DNA of 64,000 bases, from contig UAVY01000001.1 in assembly GCA_900446925.1 (NCBI GenBank), positions 310,001 through 374,000 on the forward strand, read 5' to 3'. The stretch comes from Citrobacter koseri (GTDB taxonomy: Bacteria; Pseudomonadota; Gammaproteobacteria; Enterobacterales; Enterobacteriaceae). The stretch's first letter is position 1. Each line of letters begins with the position of its first letter. This document shows positions 50,186-60,415 of this stretch, piece by piece. Below the pieces are notes generated by a model, which ran no database searches, was not told the DNA's origin, and saw only the letters and a program-made list of their open reading frames with translations. The position numbers were made by a program, and so were the translations under genes.

Positions 50186-52233
50186 ATGAGTCGCAAACAA
50201 CTGGCGCTGTTCGAGCCCTCCCTGGTCGCTCAGGCGCTGATCGAGGCCGTGAAAAAATTAAGCCCACATACCCAGTGGCGCAATCCGGTCATGTTTATTG
50301 TCTGGATCGGCAGTCTGCTGACGACCCTTATCACGGCGGCGATGGCAACCGGGCAGATGCCAGGTAATCCCCGGTTTACTGGCGCGATAAGCCTCTGGCT
50401 GTGGGTTACCGTCCTGTTCGCTAACGTTGCCGAAGCGCTGGCGGAAGGTCGCAGCAAAGCGCAGGCCAGCAGTCTGAAAGGGGTGAAGAAAACGGCATTT
50501 GCCCGCAAACTGCGTGAACCAAAGTATGGCGCGCAGGCGGATCGCCTCCCTGCCGATGAGCTGCGTAAAGGGGATATCGTCCTGGTTGAAGCGGGCGATA
50601 TTATTCCCTGCGACGGCGAGGTCATTGAAGGCGGCGCATCGGTGGACGAAAGCGCCATTACCGGTGAGTCCGCGCCGGTGATTCGTGAATCCGGCGGCGA
50701 CTTTGCCTCAGTGACCGGCGGAACACGTATTCTCTCCGACTGGCTGGTCATCGAATGCAGCGTGAATCCCGGCGAAACCTTCCTTGACCGGATGATCGCG
50801 ATGGTGGAAGGCGCGCAGCGCCGTAAAACGCCAAACGAAATCGCGCTGACCATTCTGCTGATTGCCCTGACTATTGTCTTTTTACTGGCAACCGCCACGC
50901 TCTGGCCCTTTTCCGACTGGGGCGGCCATGCCGTCAGCGTGACGGTGCTGGTCGCCCTGCTGGTTTGCCTGATCCCCACCACTATCGGCGGATTACTTTC
51001 GGCGATCGGCGTCGCCGGGATGAGTCGAATGCTGGGAGCAAACGTCATCGCCACCAGCGGGCGGGCGGTGGAAGCCGCAGGCGACGTGGACGTGCTGCTG
51101 CTGGATAAAACCGGCACCATCACTCTCGGCAACCGTCAGGCCTCGGACTTTCTGCCCGCTCAGGGCGTGGATGAAAAGACGCTGGCCGACGCGGCGCAGC
51201 TCTCTTCGCTGGCCGACGAAACGCCGGAAGGCCGCAGCATCGTCATTCTCGCCAACAGCGTTTTAATCTGCGCGAGCGCGATGTGCAGTCGCGCCATGCC
51301 ACCTTTGTGCCCTTTACCGCGCAAAGCCGGATGAGCGGCATCAACATTGATAACCGAATGATCCGTAAAGGTTCCGTGGACGCTATTCGCCGCCACGTTG
51401 AAGCCAGCGGTGGTCACTTCCCTGCTGACGTGGAGCAAAAAGTGGATAGCGTCGCCCGTCTTGGCGCCACGCCGCTGGTGGTGGTGGAAGGTTCCCGCGT
51501 GCTGGGCGTTATCGCGCTGAAAGATATTGTCAAAGGCGGGATTAAGGAACGTTTTGCCCAGTTGCGCAAAATGGGCATCAAAACGGTGATGATCACCGGC
51601 GACAACCGCCTGACGGCAGCGGCGATTGCCGCAGAAGCCGGTGTGGATGATTTCCTGGCGGAAGCCACACCAGAAGCCAAGCTGGCGTTGATCCGCCAGT
51701 ATCAGGCTGAAGGTCGCCTGGTGGCGATGACCGGCGACGGAACCAACGATGCACCGGCGCTGGCGCAGGCTGATGTGGCGGTGGCGATGAACTCCGGTAC
51801 TCAGGCAGCGAAAGAAGCCGGTAACATGGTGGATCTGGATTCCAACCCGACCAAGCTGATCGAAGTGGTGCATATCGGTAAACAGATGTTGATGACGCGC
51901 GGTTCGCTCACCACGTTCAGTATCGCCAATGACGTGGCGAAATATTTCGCCATCATTCCGGCGGCGTTTGCCGCGACGTACCCGCAGTTGAATACGCTGA
52001 ACATTATGCGTCTGCATTCGCCGGATTCCGCAATCCTCAGCGCGGTGATCTTCAATGCGTTGATTATCGTTTTTCTGATCCCGCTGGCATTGAAAGGGGT
52101 GAGCTATAAGCCGCTTTCGGCCTCTGCCATGCTGCGCCGTAATCTGTGGATTTACGGCCTGGGTGGTCTGGTTGTGCCGTTTATCGGCATTAAAGTGATT
52201 GATTTACTGCTGACTCTGCTGGGTCTGGTGTGA
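50186..52233 (+). CDS. kdpB: Kdp K+-ATPase catalytic subunit (one deletion)
   Basis: P-type ATPase subunit of 682 residues after adding one A at 51254-51255. It starts [20 protein letters not shown]. The phosphorylation site is [14 protein letters not shown], with TGES in [16 protein letters not shown] (actuator), [10 protein letters not shown] in the nucleotide domain, and [20 protein letters not shown] (hinge). Here the error is a loss (AAA to AA in [11 protein letters not shown]), unlike the insertions elsewhere. KdpC follows after 8 bases. Confidence 0.96.
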
Positions 52234-52241
52234 GGTTTATA

Positions 52242-52808
52242 ATGAGTGGATTACGTCCTGCATTATCAACGCTGGTGTTTCTGACGCTGCTAACCGGCGG
52301 CATTTACCCGCTGCTTACCACCGCGCTGGGGCAATGGTGGTTCCCGCATCAGGCTAACGGTTCACTGATTGTTGATGGCAGTCTCGTGCGCGGCTCTGCG
52401 CTTATCGGGCAGAATTTTACCGCCGACGGCTATTTTCAAGGACGCCCGTCAGCAACGGCGGAAATACCCTATAATCCCATGGCTTCCGGCGGCAGTAATC
52501 TGGCGGTCAGCAACCCGGAGCTGGATAACCAGTTGCAGCAGCGGGTGAAGGCGCTGCGGGCCGCTAACCCGGACGCCAGCACGACGATTCCGGTGGAACT
52601 GCTCACCGCCTCCGCCAGCGGGCTGGACAATAACCTGACGCCAACGGCGGCGGCGTGGCAGATCCCGCGCGTCGCCAAAGCGCGAAATCTCAGCGTTGAA
52701 GCCGTGACGCAGTTGGTCGCAGAATATACGCAAAAGCCGCTGGTGAGTTTTATCGGCCAGCCAGTGGTCAATATCGTGGAACTCAATTTAGCGCTGGATA
52801 AGCTCTGA
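52242..52808 (+). CDS. kdpC: Kdp K+-ATPase subunit C
   Basis: 188 residues from [20 protein letters not shown], one N-terminal membrane helix, then a periplasmic domain with [20 protein letters not shown] and [14 protein letters not shown]. It assists potassium and ATP affinity of the pump. The start follows GAGGTTTATA; the stop overlaps the kdpD start. Confidence 0.96.
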   Translation: MSGLRPALSTLVFLTLLTGGIYPLLTTALGQWWFPHQANGSLIVDGSLVRGSALIGQNFTADGYFQGRPSATAEIPYNPMASGGSNLAVSNPELDNQLQQRVKALRAANPDASTTIPVELLTASASGLDNNLTPTAAAWQIPRVAKARNLSVEAVTQLVAEYTQKPLVSFIGQPVVNIVELNLALDKL

Positions 52809-55495
52809 TGGTTAATGAAGAACCGCTACGCCCTGACCCCGATCGCCTGCTGGAACAGACCGCCGCACCACACCGGGGAAAACTGAAAATCTTCTTCGGC
52901 GCCTGCGCAGGCGTCGGGAAAACCTGGGCGATGCTGGCTGAGGCGCAGCGACTGCGGGCGCAAGGGCTGGATATTTTGACGGGTGTCGTGGAAACCCACG
53001 GGCGTAAAGAGACCGCCGCGCTGCTGGACGGCCTCAGCATCCTGCCGCTAAAACGGCAGACGCGTCACGGACGCCATCTCAGCGAGTTCGATCTCGACGC
53101 GGCGCTGGCCCGTCGCCCGGCGATTATTCTCATGGACGAACTGGCGCACAGTAATGCGCCAGGCTCGCGCCATCCCAAACGCTGGCAGGATATCGAAGAA
53201 CTGCTGGAAGCGGGTATTGACGTCTTTACCACCGTCAACGTCCAGCACCTGGAAAGCCTCAACGATGTGGTCAGCGGCGTGACCGGCATTCAGGTTCGTG
53301 AAACCGTACCAGACCCCTTCTTCGATGCCGCCGATGAAGTGGTTCTGGTCGACCTGCCGCCTGACGATCTGCGAGCGCGTCTGAAAGAGGGCAAGGTGTA
53401 CATTGCCGGTCAGGCTGAACGCGCCATTGAGCACTTCTTTCGCAAAGGCAATTTGATCGCCCTGCGTGAACTGGCGCTGCGCCGCACGGCCGACCGGGTG
53501 GACGATCAAATGTGCGCCTGGCGGAGCCATCCGGGCGAAGAGAAAGTGTGGCATACCCGCGACGCCATTCTGCTGTGCATCGGGCACAACACCGGCAGTG
53601 AAAAACTGGTGCGTGCCGCCGCGCGGCTGGCTGCCCGCCTCGGCAGCGTCTGGCACGCGGTGTATGTCGAAACCCCGGCGCTGCATCGCCTGCCGGAAAA
53701 GCAGCGGCGCGCCATCTTAAGCGCCCTGCGTCTGGCGCAGGAGCTGGGCGCAGAAACCGCCACGCTTTCCGATCCCGCCGAAGAAAAAGCGGTTGTGCGT
53801 TACGCCCGGGAACATAACCTCGGCAAAATTGTGCTGGGTCGTCCGGCAACGCGACGCTGGTGGCGCAGAGATTCGTTTGCCGATCGCCTGGCGAAACAGG
53901 CACCGGATCTCGATCAGGTAGTTGTCGCCCTTGATGATCCCCCGACTCGCCCGTTGAATCAGACACCGGATACCCGTGGCTTCAAAGATAAGTGGCGGGT
54001 GCAGATACAGGGCTGCCTGGTCGCGATCGCCCTTTGCGCGGTGACCACCGTCATCGCCGTACAGTGGATGGTCGCCTTTGATGCCGCTAACCTGGTGATG
54101 CTGTATCTGCTGGGCGTGGTAATTATCGCTCTGTTTTATGGGCGCTGGCCCTCGGTAGTGGCAACCTTTATTAACGTCGCCAGCTTCGATCTCTTTTTTA
54201 TTGCTCCTCGCGGCACGCTTGCCGTTTCCGATGTGCAGTATCTGTTGACCTTCGCCGTGATGCTGACGGTGGGGCTGGTGATCGGTAACCTGACGGCGGG
54301 CGTGCGCTATCAGGCGCGGGTTGCCCGCTATCGGGAACAGCGCACGCGCCATCTGTACGAGATGTCCAAAGCGCTGGCGGTGGGGCGAAGCAGGCAGGAT
54401 ATCGCCGCCACCAGCGAACAGTTTATCGCCTCCACGTTTCAGGCCCGCAGCCAGGTGTTATTGCCGGATGAAAACGGCACGCTGATGCCGCTGACCCACC
54501 AGCAGGGCATAACGCCGTGGGATGACGCCATCGCCCGGTGGAGCTTTGACAAAGGCCAGCCGGCCGGGGCGGGCACGGATACCCTGCCCGGCGTGCCGTA
54601 TCAAATTTTACCGTTAAAAAGCGCCGATAAAACGCATGGACTGGTGGTGGTCGAGCCGGGGAATCTTCGCCAGTTGATGATCCCGGAGCAACAGCGGCTA
54701 CTGGAAACATTCACCTTGCTGGTCGCCAGCGCGCTGGAGCGTCTGACGCTTACCGCCAGTGAAGAGCTGGCCCGACTCGCCAGCGAGCGCGAAAGCATTC
54801 GCAATGCCCTGCTCGCCGCCCTCTCGCACGACTTGCGCACGCCGCTGACGGTGCTGTTTGGTCAGGCGGAGATTTTAACCCTGGATTTGGCAAGTGAAGG
54901 ATCGCCACATGCGCGCCAGGCCAGCGAAATCCGCCAGCACATTCTCAACACCACCCGGCTGGTGAATAACCTGCTGGATATGGCGCGCATTCAGTCCGGT
55001 GGATTTAATCTTAAAAAAGAGTGGCTGACGCTGGAAGAGGTTGTCGGCAGCGCCCTGCAAATGCTGGAGCCGGGGCTATCCCACCCCATTAACCTGTCGC
55101 TGCCAGCGCCGCTGACGCTGATACACGTTGACGGCCCGCTGTTTGAACGGGTACTGATCAACCTTCTGGAAAACGCCGTCAAATACGCCGGTTCACAGGC
55201 GGAGATCGGCATTGATGCCCATATTGAAGACGAACATCTTCAGCTTGACGTCTGGGATAATGGCCCCGGCATTCCTGACGGGCAGAAGAAAAGCATCTTC
55301 GACAAATTTGCCCGAGGAAATAAAGAATCTGCCGTACCGGGCGTTGGGCTGGGGCTGGCTATTTGCCAGGCGATTGTTGAAGTGCACGGTGGAACGATTT
55401 CCGCCCACAATCGCCCGCAGGGTGGAGCCTGTTTCCGTGTTACACTCCCGCAGGAAACTGCGCCTGAACTTGAAGATTTTCATGAGGATATGTGA
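52808..55495 (+). CDS. kdpD: Kdp sensor histidine kinase
   Basis: 895 residues, intact. The N-terminal KdpD domain has the Walker A-like GACAGVGKTWAML near residue 32, followed by a universal-stress (Usp) domain around residues 250-370. Four membrane helices at about 400-500 and a GAF-like region follow. The kinase core has HDLRTPLTVLFGQAE (phospho-His), the N box NLLENAVKYAG, and DNGPGIP and GVGLGLAICQ (G boxes). It senses K+ limitation and turgor and phosphorylates KdpE. It overlaps kdpC and kdpE. Confidence 0.97.
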   Translation: MVNEEPLRPDPDRLLEQTAAPHRGKLKIFFGACAGVGKTWAMLAEAQRLRAQGLDILTGVVETHGRKETAALLDGLSILPLKRQTRHGRHLSEFDLDAALARRPAIILMDELAHSNAPGSRHPKRWQDIEELLEAGIDVFTTVNVQHLESLNDVVSGVTGIQVRETVPDPFFDAADEVVLVDLPPDDLRARLKEGKVYIAGQAERAIEHFFRKGNLIALRELALRRTADRVDDQMCAWRSHPGEEKVWHTRDAILLCIGHNTGSEKLVRAAARLAARLGSVWHAVYVETPALHRLPEKQRRAILSALRLAQELGAETATLSDPAEEKAVVRYAREHNLGKIVLGRPATRRWWRRDSFADRLAKQAPDLDQVVVALDDPPTRPLNQTPDTRGFKDKWRVQIQGCLVAIALCAVTTVIAVQWMVAFDAANLVMLYLLGVVIIALFYGRWPSVVATFINVASFDLFFIAPRGTLAVSDVQYLLTFAVMLTVGLVIGNLTAGVRYQARVARYREQRTRHLYEMSKALAVGRSRQDIAATSEQFIASTFQARSQVLLPDENGTLMPLTHQQGITPWDDAIARWSFDKGQPAGAGTDTLPGVPYQILPLKSADKTHGLVVVEPGNLRQLMIPEQQRLLETFTLLVASALERLTLTASEELARLASERESIRNALLAALSHDLRTPLTVLFGQAEILTLDLASEGSPHARQASEIRQHILNTTRLVNNLLDMARIQSGGFNLKKEWLTLEEVVGSALQMLEPGLSHPINLSLPAPLTLIHVDGPLFERVLINLLENAVKYAGSQAEIGIDAHIEDEHLQLDVWDNGPGIPDGQKKSIFDKFARGNKESAVPGVGLGLAICQAIVEVHGGTISAHNRPQGGACFRVTLPQETAPELEDFHEDM

Positions 55496-56169
55496 CCAAC
55501 GTTCTGATTGTTGAAGACGAACAGGCTATTCGCCGCTTTCTGCGCAGCGCGCTGGAAAGCGACGGGCTGCGCGTGTACGAAGCAGAGACGCTAAGCCGTG
55601 GGTTGCTGGAAGCCGCCACGCGGAAACCCGATCTCATCATTCTTGATCTTGGCCTGCCTGACGGCGACGGCATCGATTTTATTCGCGACCTGCGACAATG
55701 GAGCGCAATTCCGGTGATTGTGCTTTCTGCTCGCAGCGAGGAGAGCGATAAAATCACTGCGCTGGATGCGGGTGCCGATGACTATCTGAGTAAACCCTTC
55801 GGCATTGGCGAACTACAGGCGCGCTTACGCGTGGCGCTGCGCCGTCACGCCAGCGGCTCTTCTTCTGACCCCATCGTGCAGTTTTCCAGCATAAAAGTGG
55901 ACTTAGCAGCACACCTTGTCCACCGTGATGAAGAAGAAATTCACCTGACGCCGATTGAGTTTCGCCTACTGGCCGTGTTGCTGAATAATGCGGGCAAAGT
56001 GCTCACCCAGCGGCAGCTGTTGAACCAGGTCTGGGGCCCGAACGCTGTCGAGCACAGTCACTATTTGCGTATTTATATGGGTCACCTGCGACAGAAACTG
56101 GAGAAAGATCCCACCCGCCCCCGCCATTTCATTACCGAAACCGGAATCGGTTATCGTTTTATGCCATGA
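55492..56169 (+). CDS. kdpE: Kdp response regulator
   Basis: 225 residues, GTG start overlapping the kdpD stop. The receiver domain has EDE near residue 8, phospho-acceptor Asp in LIILDLGLPDGDG (residue 52) and the conserved Lys in YLSKPFGIGEL. The C-terminal OmpR/PhoB winged helix has LTPIEFRLLAVLLNNAG and HYLRIYMGHLRQKLE. It activates the kdpFABC promoter. Confidence 0.97.
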   Translation: MTNVLIVEDEQAIRRFLRSALESDGLRVYEAETLSRGLLEAATRKPDLIILDLGLPDGDGIDFIRDLRQWSAIPVIVLSARSEESDKITALDAGADDYLSKPFGIGELQARLRVALRRHASGSSSDPIVQFSSIKVDLAAHLVHRDEEEIHLTPIEFRLLAVLLNNAGKVLTQRQLLNQVWGPNAVEHSHYLRIYMGHLRQKLEKDPTRPRHFITETGIGYRFMP

Positions 56170-56188
56170 ATGGTTATTCATTTTTTTT
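56166..56188 (+). terminator. Terminator of the kdp operon
   Basis: ATGAAT-GGTT-ATTCAT (56166-56181) followed by seven T. The stem includes the kdpE stop codon itself. Confidence 0.75.
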
Positions 56189-56447
56189 AATTAATTCCTA
56201 AATATCATTTTTATCATTAACCACACTGCAAATAATGTATTTTGCAGTGTAAGCTCATTCCTTAAAAAATATAAAAATACAAACCCATAACATATAAACA
56301 ACAATACGATATCTTATCGTGTGATATGCATAAACAACGACTAAATATTTTAGAAATGATCGTTTTTTATTGATCTTCTTCACAGATCAGGCTCATTTCC
56401 TGGATAAAATACCCTCACCTTCCACTTATCCAGTAAAGGTAACCAAA
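56189..56447. other. kdpE-speFL spacer
   Basis: About 260 very AT-rich bases with no gene. The promoter of speFL-speF must lie here; TTGATC at 56371 begins a region just upstream of the leader peptide, but no clear -10 was identified. Confidence 0.5.
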
Positions 56448-56552
56448 ATGGAAAATAATAGCCGTACAATGCCCCATATAAGGCGGACAACTCATATTAT
56501 GATGTTTGCTCACCGTAACAGCTTCGACTTTCATTTCTTTAATGCCCGTTAG
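56448..56552 (+). CDS. speFL: SpeFL ornithine-sensing leader peptide
   Basis: 34-residue peptide MENNSRTMPHIRRTTHIM-M-FAHRNSFDFHFFNAR, one substitution (Met for Lys at position 19) from the E. coli peptide as I recall it. In E. coli and Salmonella the nascent peptide stalls the ribosome when it binds L-ornithine, which prevents Rho termination and induces speF. The ornithine-binding NSFDFHFFNAR segment is unchanged. Behind AAAGGTAACCAAA. Confidence 0.93.
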   Translation: MENNSRTMPHIRRTTHIMMFAHRNSFDFHFFNAR

Positions 56553-56804
56553 TCTTTCGACTAAGGGCACTCCAGCATACAGGTCTTCCTGACCCCTTGT
56601 ATCGCAGGCTAACGCCTGTATCTCGTGGTGCTCACACTGCATAACCCTGTTTTACCTGTGACCGGAAAGGTTAGGGTTTATTGCATCTTCTAAAAAGCAA
56701 TTTACTGATTTATTTATCAGTGGCGTCGTATTGCTTTTTTTTTCCGGAGCTATCAGTTTCTCATTCGAGAAATTGAGGACCTGCTATTACCTGAAAATAA
56801 AGAG
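56553..56804 (+). promoter_or_regulatory. speF leader/attenuator region
   Basis: About 250 bases between speFL and speF with alternative pairings such as CAGGCTAACGCCTG and a C-rich stretch near 56590-56600. In the E. coli system Rho-dependent termination in this leader is relieved by ornithine-stalled ribosomes. Confidence 0.65.
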
Positions 56805-56810
56805 ATGAAA

Positions 56811-59009
56811 ATGTCTGAATTAAAAATTGCCGTCAGTCGTTCCTGCCCTGATTGTTTTTCTACACAGCGCAGTATCGTTAATGTTGATGAAAGTAATTTC
56901 ATTGATGTTGCCGCTATCGTGTTATCCATCAATGATATTGAACGAGGTAAACTCGATGAGATTGATGCGACGGGCTACGGTATTCCCGTGTTTATCGCGA
57001 CACAAAATGAAGAGCGCGTTCCGGCGGAATATCTGCCGCGGATCTCGGGCGTATTCGAACATAATGAAGCCCGTAACGCCTTCTATGGCCGCCAACTGGA
57101 GACCGCTGCCAGCCACTATGAAACGCAACTGCGCCCACCGTTCTTCCGGGCGCTGGTGGACTACGTAAACCAGGGCAACAGCGCATTTGACTGTCCGGGG
57201 CATCAGGGTGGTGAATTCTTCCGCCGTCACCCCGCAGGGAACCAGTTTGTTGAGTACTTTGGCGAAACGCTTTTCCGCTCTGATTTGTGTAATGCCGACG
57301 TGGCGATGGGCGATCTGCTTATCCATGAAGGCGCGCCGTGCATCGCGCAACAACACGCCGCGAAAGTGTTCAACGCCGATAAAACCTACTTTGTGCTGAA
57401 CGGCACCTCATCGTCAAACAAAGTGGTACTTAACGCGCTGCTGACCCCAGGCGATCTGGTGCTGTTCGATCGTAATAACCACAAATCGAACCACCACGGC
57501 GCGCTGTTGCAGGCGGGCGCGACGCCGGTTTATCTGGAAACCGCGCGCAACCCGTACGGTTTCATCGGCGGGATCGACGCCCACTGCTTTGAAGAAGGCT
57601 ATCTGCGTGAACTGGTCAGCGAAGTGGCGCCGCAACGCGCGCAAGACGCCCGTCCGTTCCGCCTGGCGGTGATCCAGTTAGGCACCTACGACGGCACCAT
57701 CTACAACGCCCGTCAGGTGGTGGATAAGATTGGTCATCTGTGCGACTACATCCTGTTTGACTCCGCATGGGTCGGCTACGAGCAGTTTATTCCGATGATG
57801 GCCGATTGCTCGCCGTTGCTGCTGGACCTGAACGAGAACGATCCGGGTATCCTGGTCACGCAGTCTGTTCACAAACAGCAGGCCGGTTTCTCCCAGACCT
57901 CGCAGATCCACAAGAAAGACAGCCATATCAAAGGTCAGTCTCGCTATGTGCCGCATAAACGTATGAATAACGCGTTCATGATGCACGCCTCCACCAGCCC
58001 GTTCTACCCGCTGTTCGCCGCCCTGGACATCAACGCCAAAATGCACGAAGGCGTCGGTGGCCGTAACATGTGGATGGACTGCGTGGCGAACGGCATCAAT
58101 GCACGTAAGCTGATCCTTGATAACTGCCATCACATCCGTCCGTTCGTGCCGGAACTGATCGACGGTAAACCGTGGCAGTCTTACCCCACGGCGGAGATCG
58201 CAAACGACCTGCGCTTCTTCCACTTTGTGCCGGGCGAACACTGGCATGCCTTCGAAGGCTACGCCGAACACCAGTACTTTGTTGATCCGTGCAAACTGCT
58301 GCTCACGACGCCGGGCATCAATGCGCGCAACGGCGAATACGACACCTTCGGCGTTCCGGCGACCATCCTTGCCAACTTCCTGCGTGAAAACGGCGTGGTG
58401 CCGGAAAAATGCGATCTCAACTCGATCCTGTTCCTGCTGACGCCAGCGGAAGACATGGCGAAATTGCAGCAACTCGTCGCCCTGCTGGTGCGCTTTGAGA
58501 AACTGCTGGAAGCCGATGCGCCGCTGGCTGACGTTCTGCCGTCAATTTATAAGCAGCATGAAGCGCGTTATGCCGGCTACACCCTGCGCCAGCTGTGCCA
58601 GGAGATGCACGATCTGTACGCACGCCATAACGTGAAACAGCTGCAAAAAGAGATGTTCCGTAAATCCCATTTCCCACGCGTCAGCATGAATCCGCAGGAC
58701 GCCAACTACGCCTATCTGCGCGGTGAAGTCGAACTGGTTCGCCTGCCGGACGCGGAAGGACGGATCGCGGCAGAAGGCGCGCTTCCGTATCCGCCAGGGG
58801 TTTTGTGCGTTGTTCCGGGTGAAATCTGGGGCGGTGCGGTGCTGCGTTATTTCAGCGCGCTGGAAGAAGGGATCAACCTGCTGCCGGGCTTTGCGCCTGA
58901 ACTACAGGGCGTTTACATCGAAGAACACGACGGCCGTAAACAGGTGTGGTGCTACGTCATTAAACCGCGCGAAGCACAGAACACCCTGCTGAAAGGGGAA
59001 AAATTATGA
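56811..59009 (+). CDS. speF: Inducible ornithine decarboxylase
   Basis: 732 residues from MSELKIAVSRSCPDCF; an ATG two codons upstream (56805) is possible but overlaps the AAAGAG ribosome site. It is a group III PLP decarboxylase. The N-terminal wing domain (1-105) is followed by the PLP fold, with NGTSSSNKVVLNALL, DSAWVGYEQF and the Schiff-base lysine in TQSVHKQQAGFSQTSQIHKK near residue 355. It converts ornithine to putrescine at low pH, working with PotE, whose start overlaps its stop. Confidence 0.97.
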   Translation: MSELKIAVSRSCPDCFSTQRSIVNVDESNFIDVAAIVLSINDIERGKLDEIDATGYGIPVFIATQNEERVPAEYLPRISGVFEHNEARNAFYGRQLETAASHYETQLRPPFFRALVDYVNQGNSAFDCPGHQGGEFFRRHPAGNQFVEYFGETLFRSDLCNADVAMGDLLIHEGAPCIAQQHAAKVFNADKTYFVLNGTSSSNKVVLNALLTPGDLVLFDRNNHKSNHHGALLQAGATPVYLETARNPYGFIGGIDAHCFEEGYLRELVSEVAPQRAQDARPFRLAVIQLGTYDGTIYNARQVVDKIGHLCDYILFDSAWVGYEQFIPMMADCSPLLLDLNENDPGILVTQSVHKQQAGFSQTSQIHKKDSHIKGQSRYVPHKRMNNAFMMHASTSPFYPLFAALDINAKMHEGVGGRNMWMDCVANGINARKLILDNCHHIRPFVPELIDGKPWQSYPTAEIANDLRFFHFVPGEHWHAFEGYAEHQYFVDPCKLLLTTPGINARNGEYDTFGVPATILANFLRENGVVPEKCDLNSILFLLTPAEDMAKLQQLVALLVRFEKLLEADAPLADVLPSIYKQHEARYAGYTLRQLCQEMHDLYARHNVKQLQKEMFRKSHFPRVSMNPQDANYAYLRGEVELVRLPDAEGRIAAEGALPYPPGVLCVVPGEIWGGAVLRYFSALEEGINLLPGFAPELQGVYIEEHDGRKQVWCYVIKPREAQNTLLKGEKL

Positions 59010-60325
59010 GTAAAGCCAAATCCAATAAAATGGGCGTCGTTCAGCTCACCATCCTGACAATGGTCAATATGATGGGCTCCGGGATTATCATGCTGCCCAC
59101 CAAACTTGCGGAGGTCGGCACCATCTCGATCATCTCGTGGCTGGTGACTGCCGTTGGTTCAATGGCGCTGGCATGGGCTTTCGCCAAATGCGGGATGTTT
59201 AGCCGTAAATCCGGCGGCATGGGCGGCTACGCGGAGTATGCCTTTGGTAAGTCCGGCAACTTTATGGCGAACTACACCTATGGCGTTTCGCTGCTGATTG
59301 CCAACGTCGCTATCGCCATCTCCGCCGTCGGCTACGGCACCGAGTTATTCGGCGCCACGCTGTCACCGGTGCAGATCGGTCTGGCGACCATCGGCGTACT
59401 GTGGCTGTGCACCGTCGCCAACTTCGGCGGCGCGCGCATTACCGGGCAAATCAGCAGTATCACCGTCTGGGGCGTGATTATTCCGGTTGTCGGTCTGTGC
59501 ATTATCGGCTGGTTCTGGTTTAGCCCAACGCTGTACGCCAACTCCTGGAACCCGCATCACGTACCGTTCTTCACCGCCGTCGGTTCTTCTATTGCGATGA
59601 CGCTGTGGGCCTTCCTCGGTCTGGAATCTGCCTGTGCCAACGCCGAAGTGGTGGAAAACCCGGAGCGTAACGTACCGATTGCGGTATTAGGCGGTACGCT
59701 GGGCGCGGCGGTGATTTACATCATCTCCACCAACGTGATTGCCGGGATCGTACCAAACATGGATCTGGCCAACTCCACCGCGCCGTTCGGTCTGGCGTTC
59801 GCACAGATGTTTACCCCGGAAGTCGGTAAAGTGATCATGGCGTTGATGGTGATGTCCTGCTGCGGTTCGCTGCTGGGCTGGCAGTTCACTATCGCCCAGG
59901 TCTTCAAATCCTCGGCGGATGAAGGATATTTCCCGAAAATCTTCTCTCGCGTAACGAAAGTGGATGCGCCGGTTCAGGGGATGCTGACCATCGTGATTAT
60001 CCAGAGCGGATTATCGCTGATGACCATCAGCCCATCGCTGAACAGCCAGTTCAACGTGTTGGTTAACCTGGCGGTGGTAACAAACATTATCCCGTACATT
60101 CTGTCGATGGCCGCGCTGGTGATCATTCAGAAAGTGGCAAATGTTCCGTCGTCAAAAGCCAAAACGGCGAACTTCGTGGCATTCATCGGCGCGCTGTACA
60201 GCTTCTATGCGCTGTATTCCTCCGGTGAAGAAGCGATGCTGTACGGCTCCATCGTGACCTTCCTCGGCTGGACGCTGTATGGACTGGTATCGCCGCGCTT
60301 TGAGCTGAAAAACAAACACGGCTAA
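59006..60325 (+). CDS. potE: Putrescine:ornithine antiporter
   Basis: 439-residue APC-family antiporter with 12 membrane helices. NMMGSGIIMLPTKLAEVG is the helix-1 substrate motif, and GLESACANAEVVENPERNVP carries the conserved Glu region. It exports putrescine in exchange for ornithine and completes the acid-resistance pair with SpeF. Overlaps speF by 4 bases (ATGA). A REP element follows the stop. Confidence 0.97.
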   Translation: MSKAKSNKMGVVQLTILTMVNMMGSGIIMLPTKLAEVGTISIISWLVTAVGSMALAWAFAKCGMFSRKSGGMGGYAEYAFGKSGNFMANYTYGVSLLIANVAIAISAVGYGTELFGATLSPVQIGLATIGVLWLCTVANFGGARITGQISSITVWGVIIPVVGLCIIGWFWFSPTLYANSWNPHHVPFFTAVGSSIAMTLWAFLGLESACANAEVVENPERNVPIAVLGGTLGAAVIYIISTNVIAGIVPNMDLANSTAPFGLAFAQMFTPEVGKVIMALMVMSCCGSLLGWQFTIAQVFKSSADEGYFPKIFSRVTKVDAPVQGMLTIVIIQSGLSLMTISPSLNSQFNVLVNLAVVTNIIPYILSMAALVIIQKVANVPSSKAKTANFVAFIGALYSFYALYSSGEEAMLYGSIVTFLGWTLYGLVSPRFELKNKHG

Positions 60326-60330
60326 AAAAA

Positions 60331-60402
60331 AGCCCGGTGGCGCTAACGCTTACCGGGCCTACGATCGTTGTTGTAGGCCGGGCAAATGCAGTACCGCCCG
60401 GC
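60331..60402. repeat. REP/BIME element between potE and pgm
   Basis: GCCCGGTGGCGCTAACGCTT-ACCGGGCCTACG faces TTGTAGGCCGGGCAAATGC and GCCCGGC. It lies between two convergent genes, so it may serve both transcript ends. Confidence 0.8.
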
Positions 60403-60415
60403 ACACAAACCGCAC

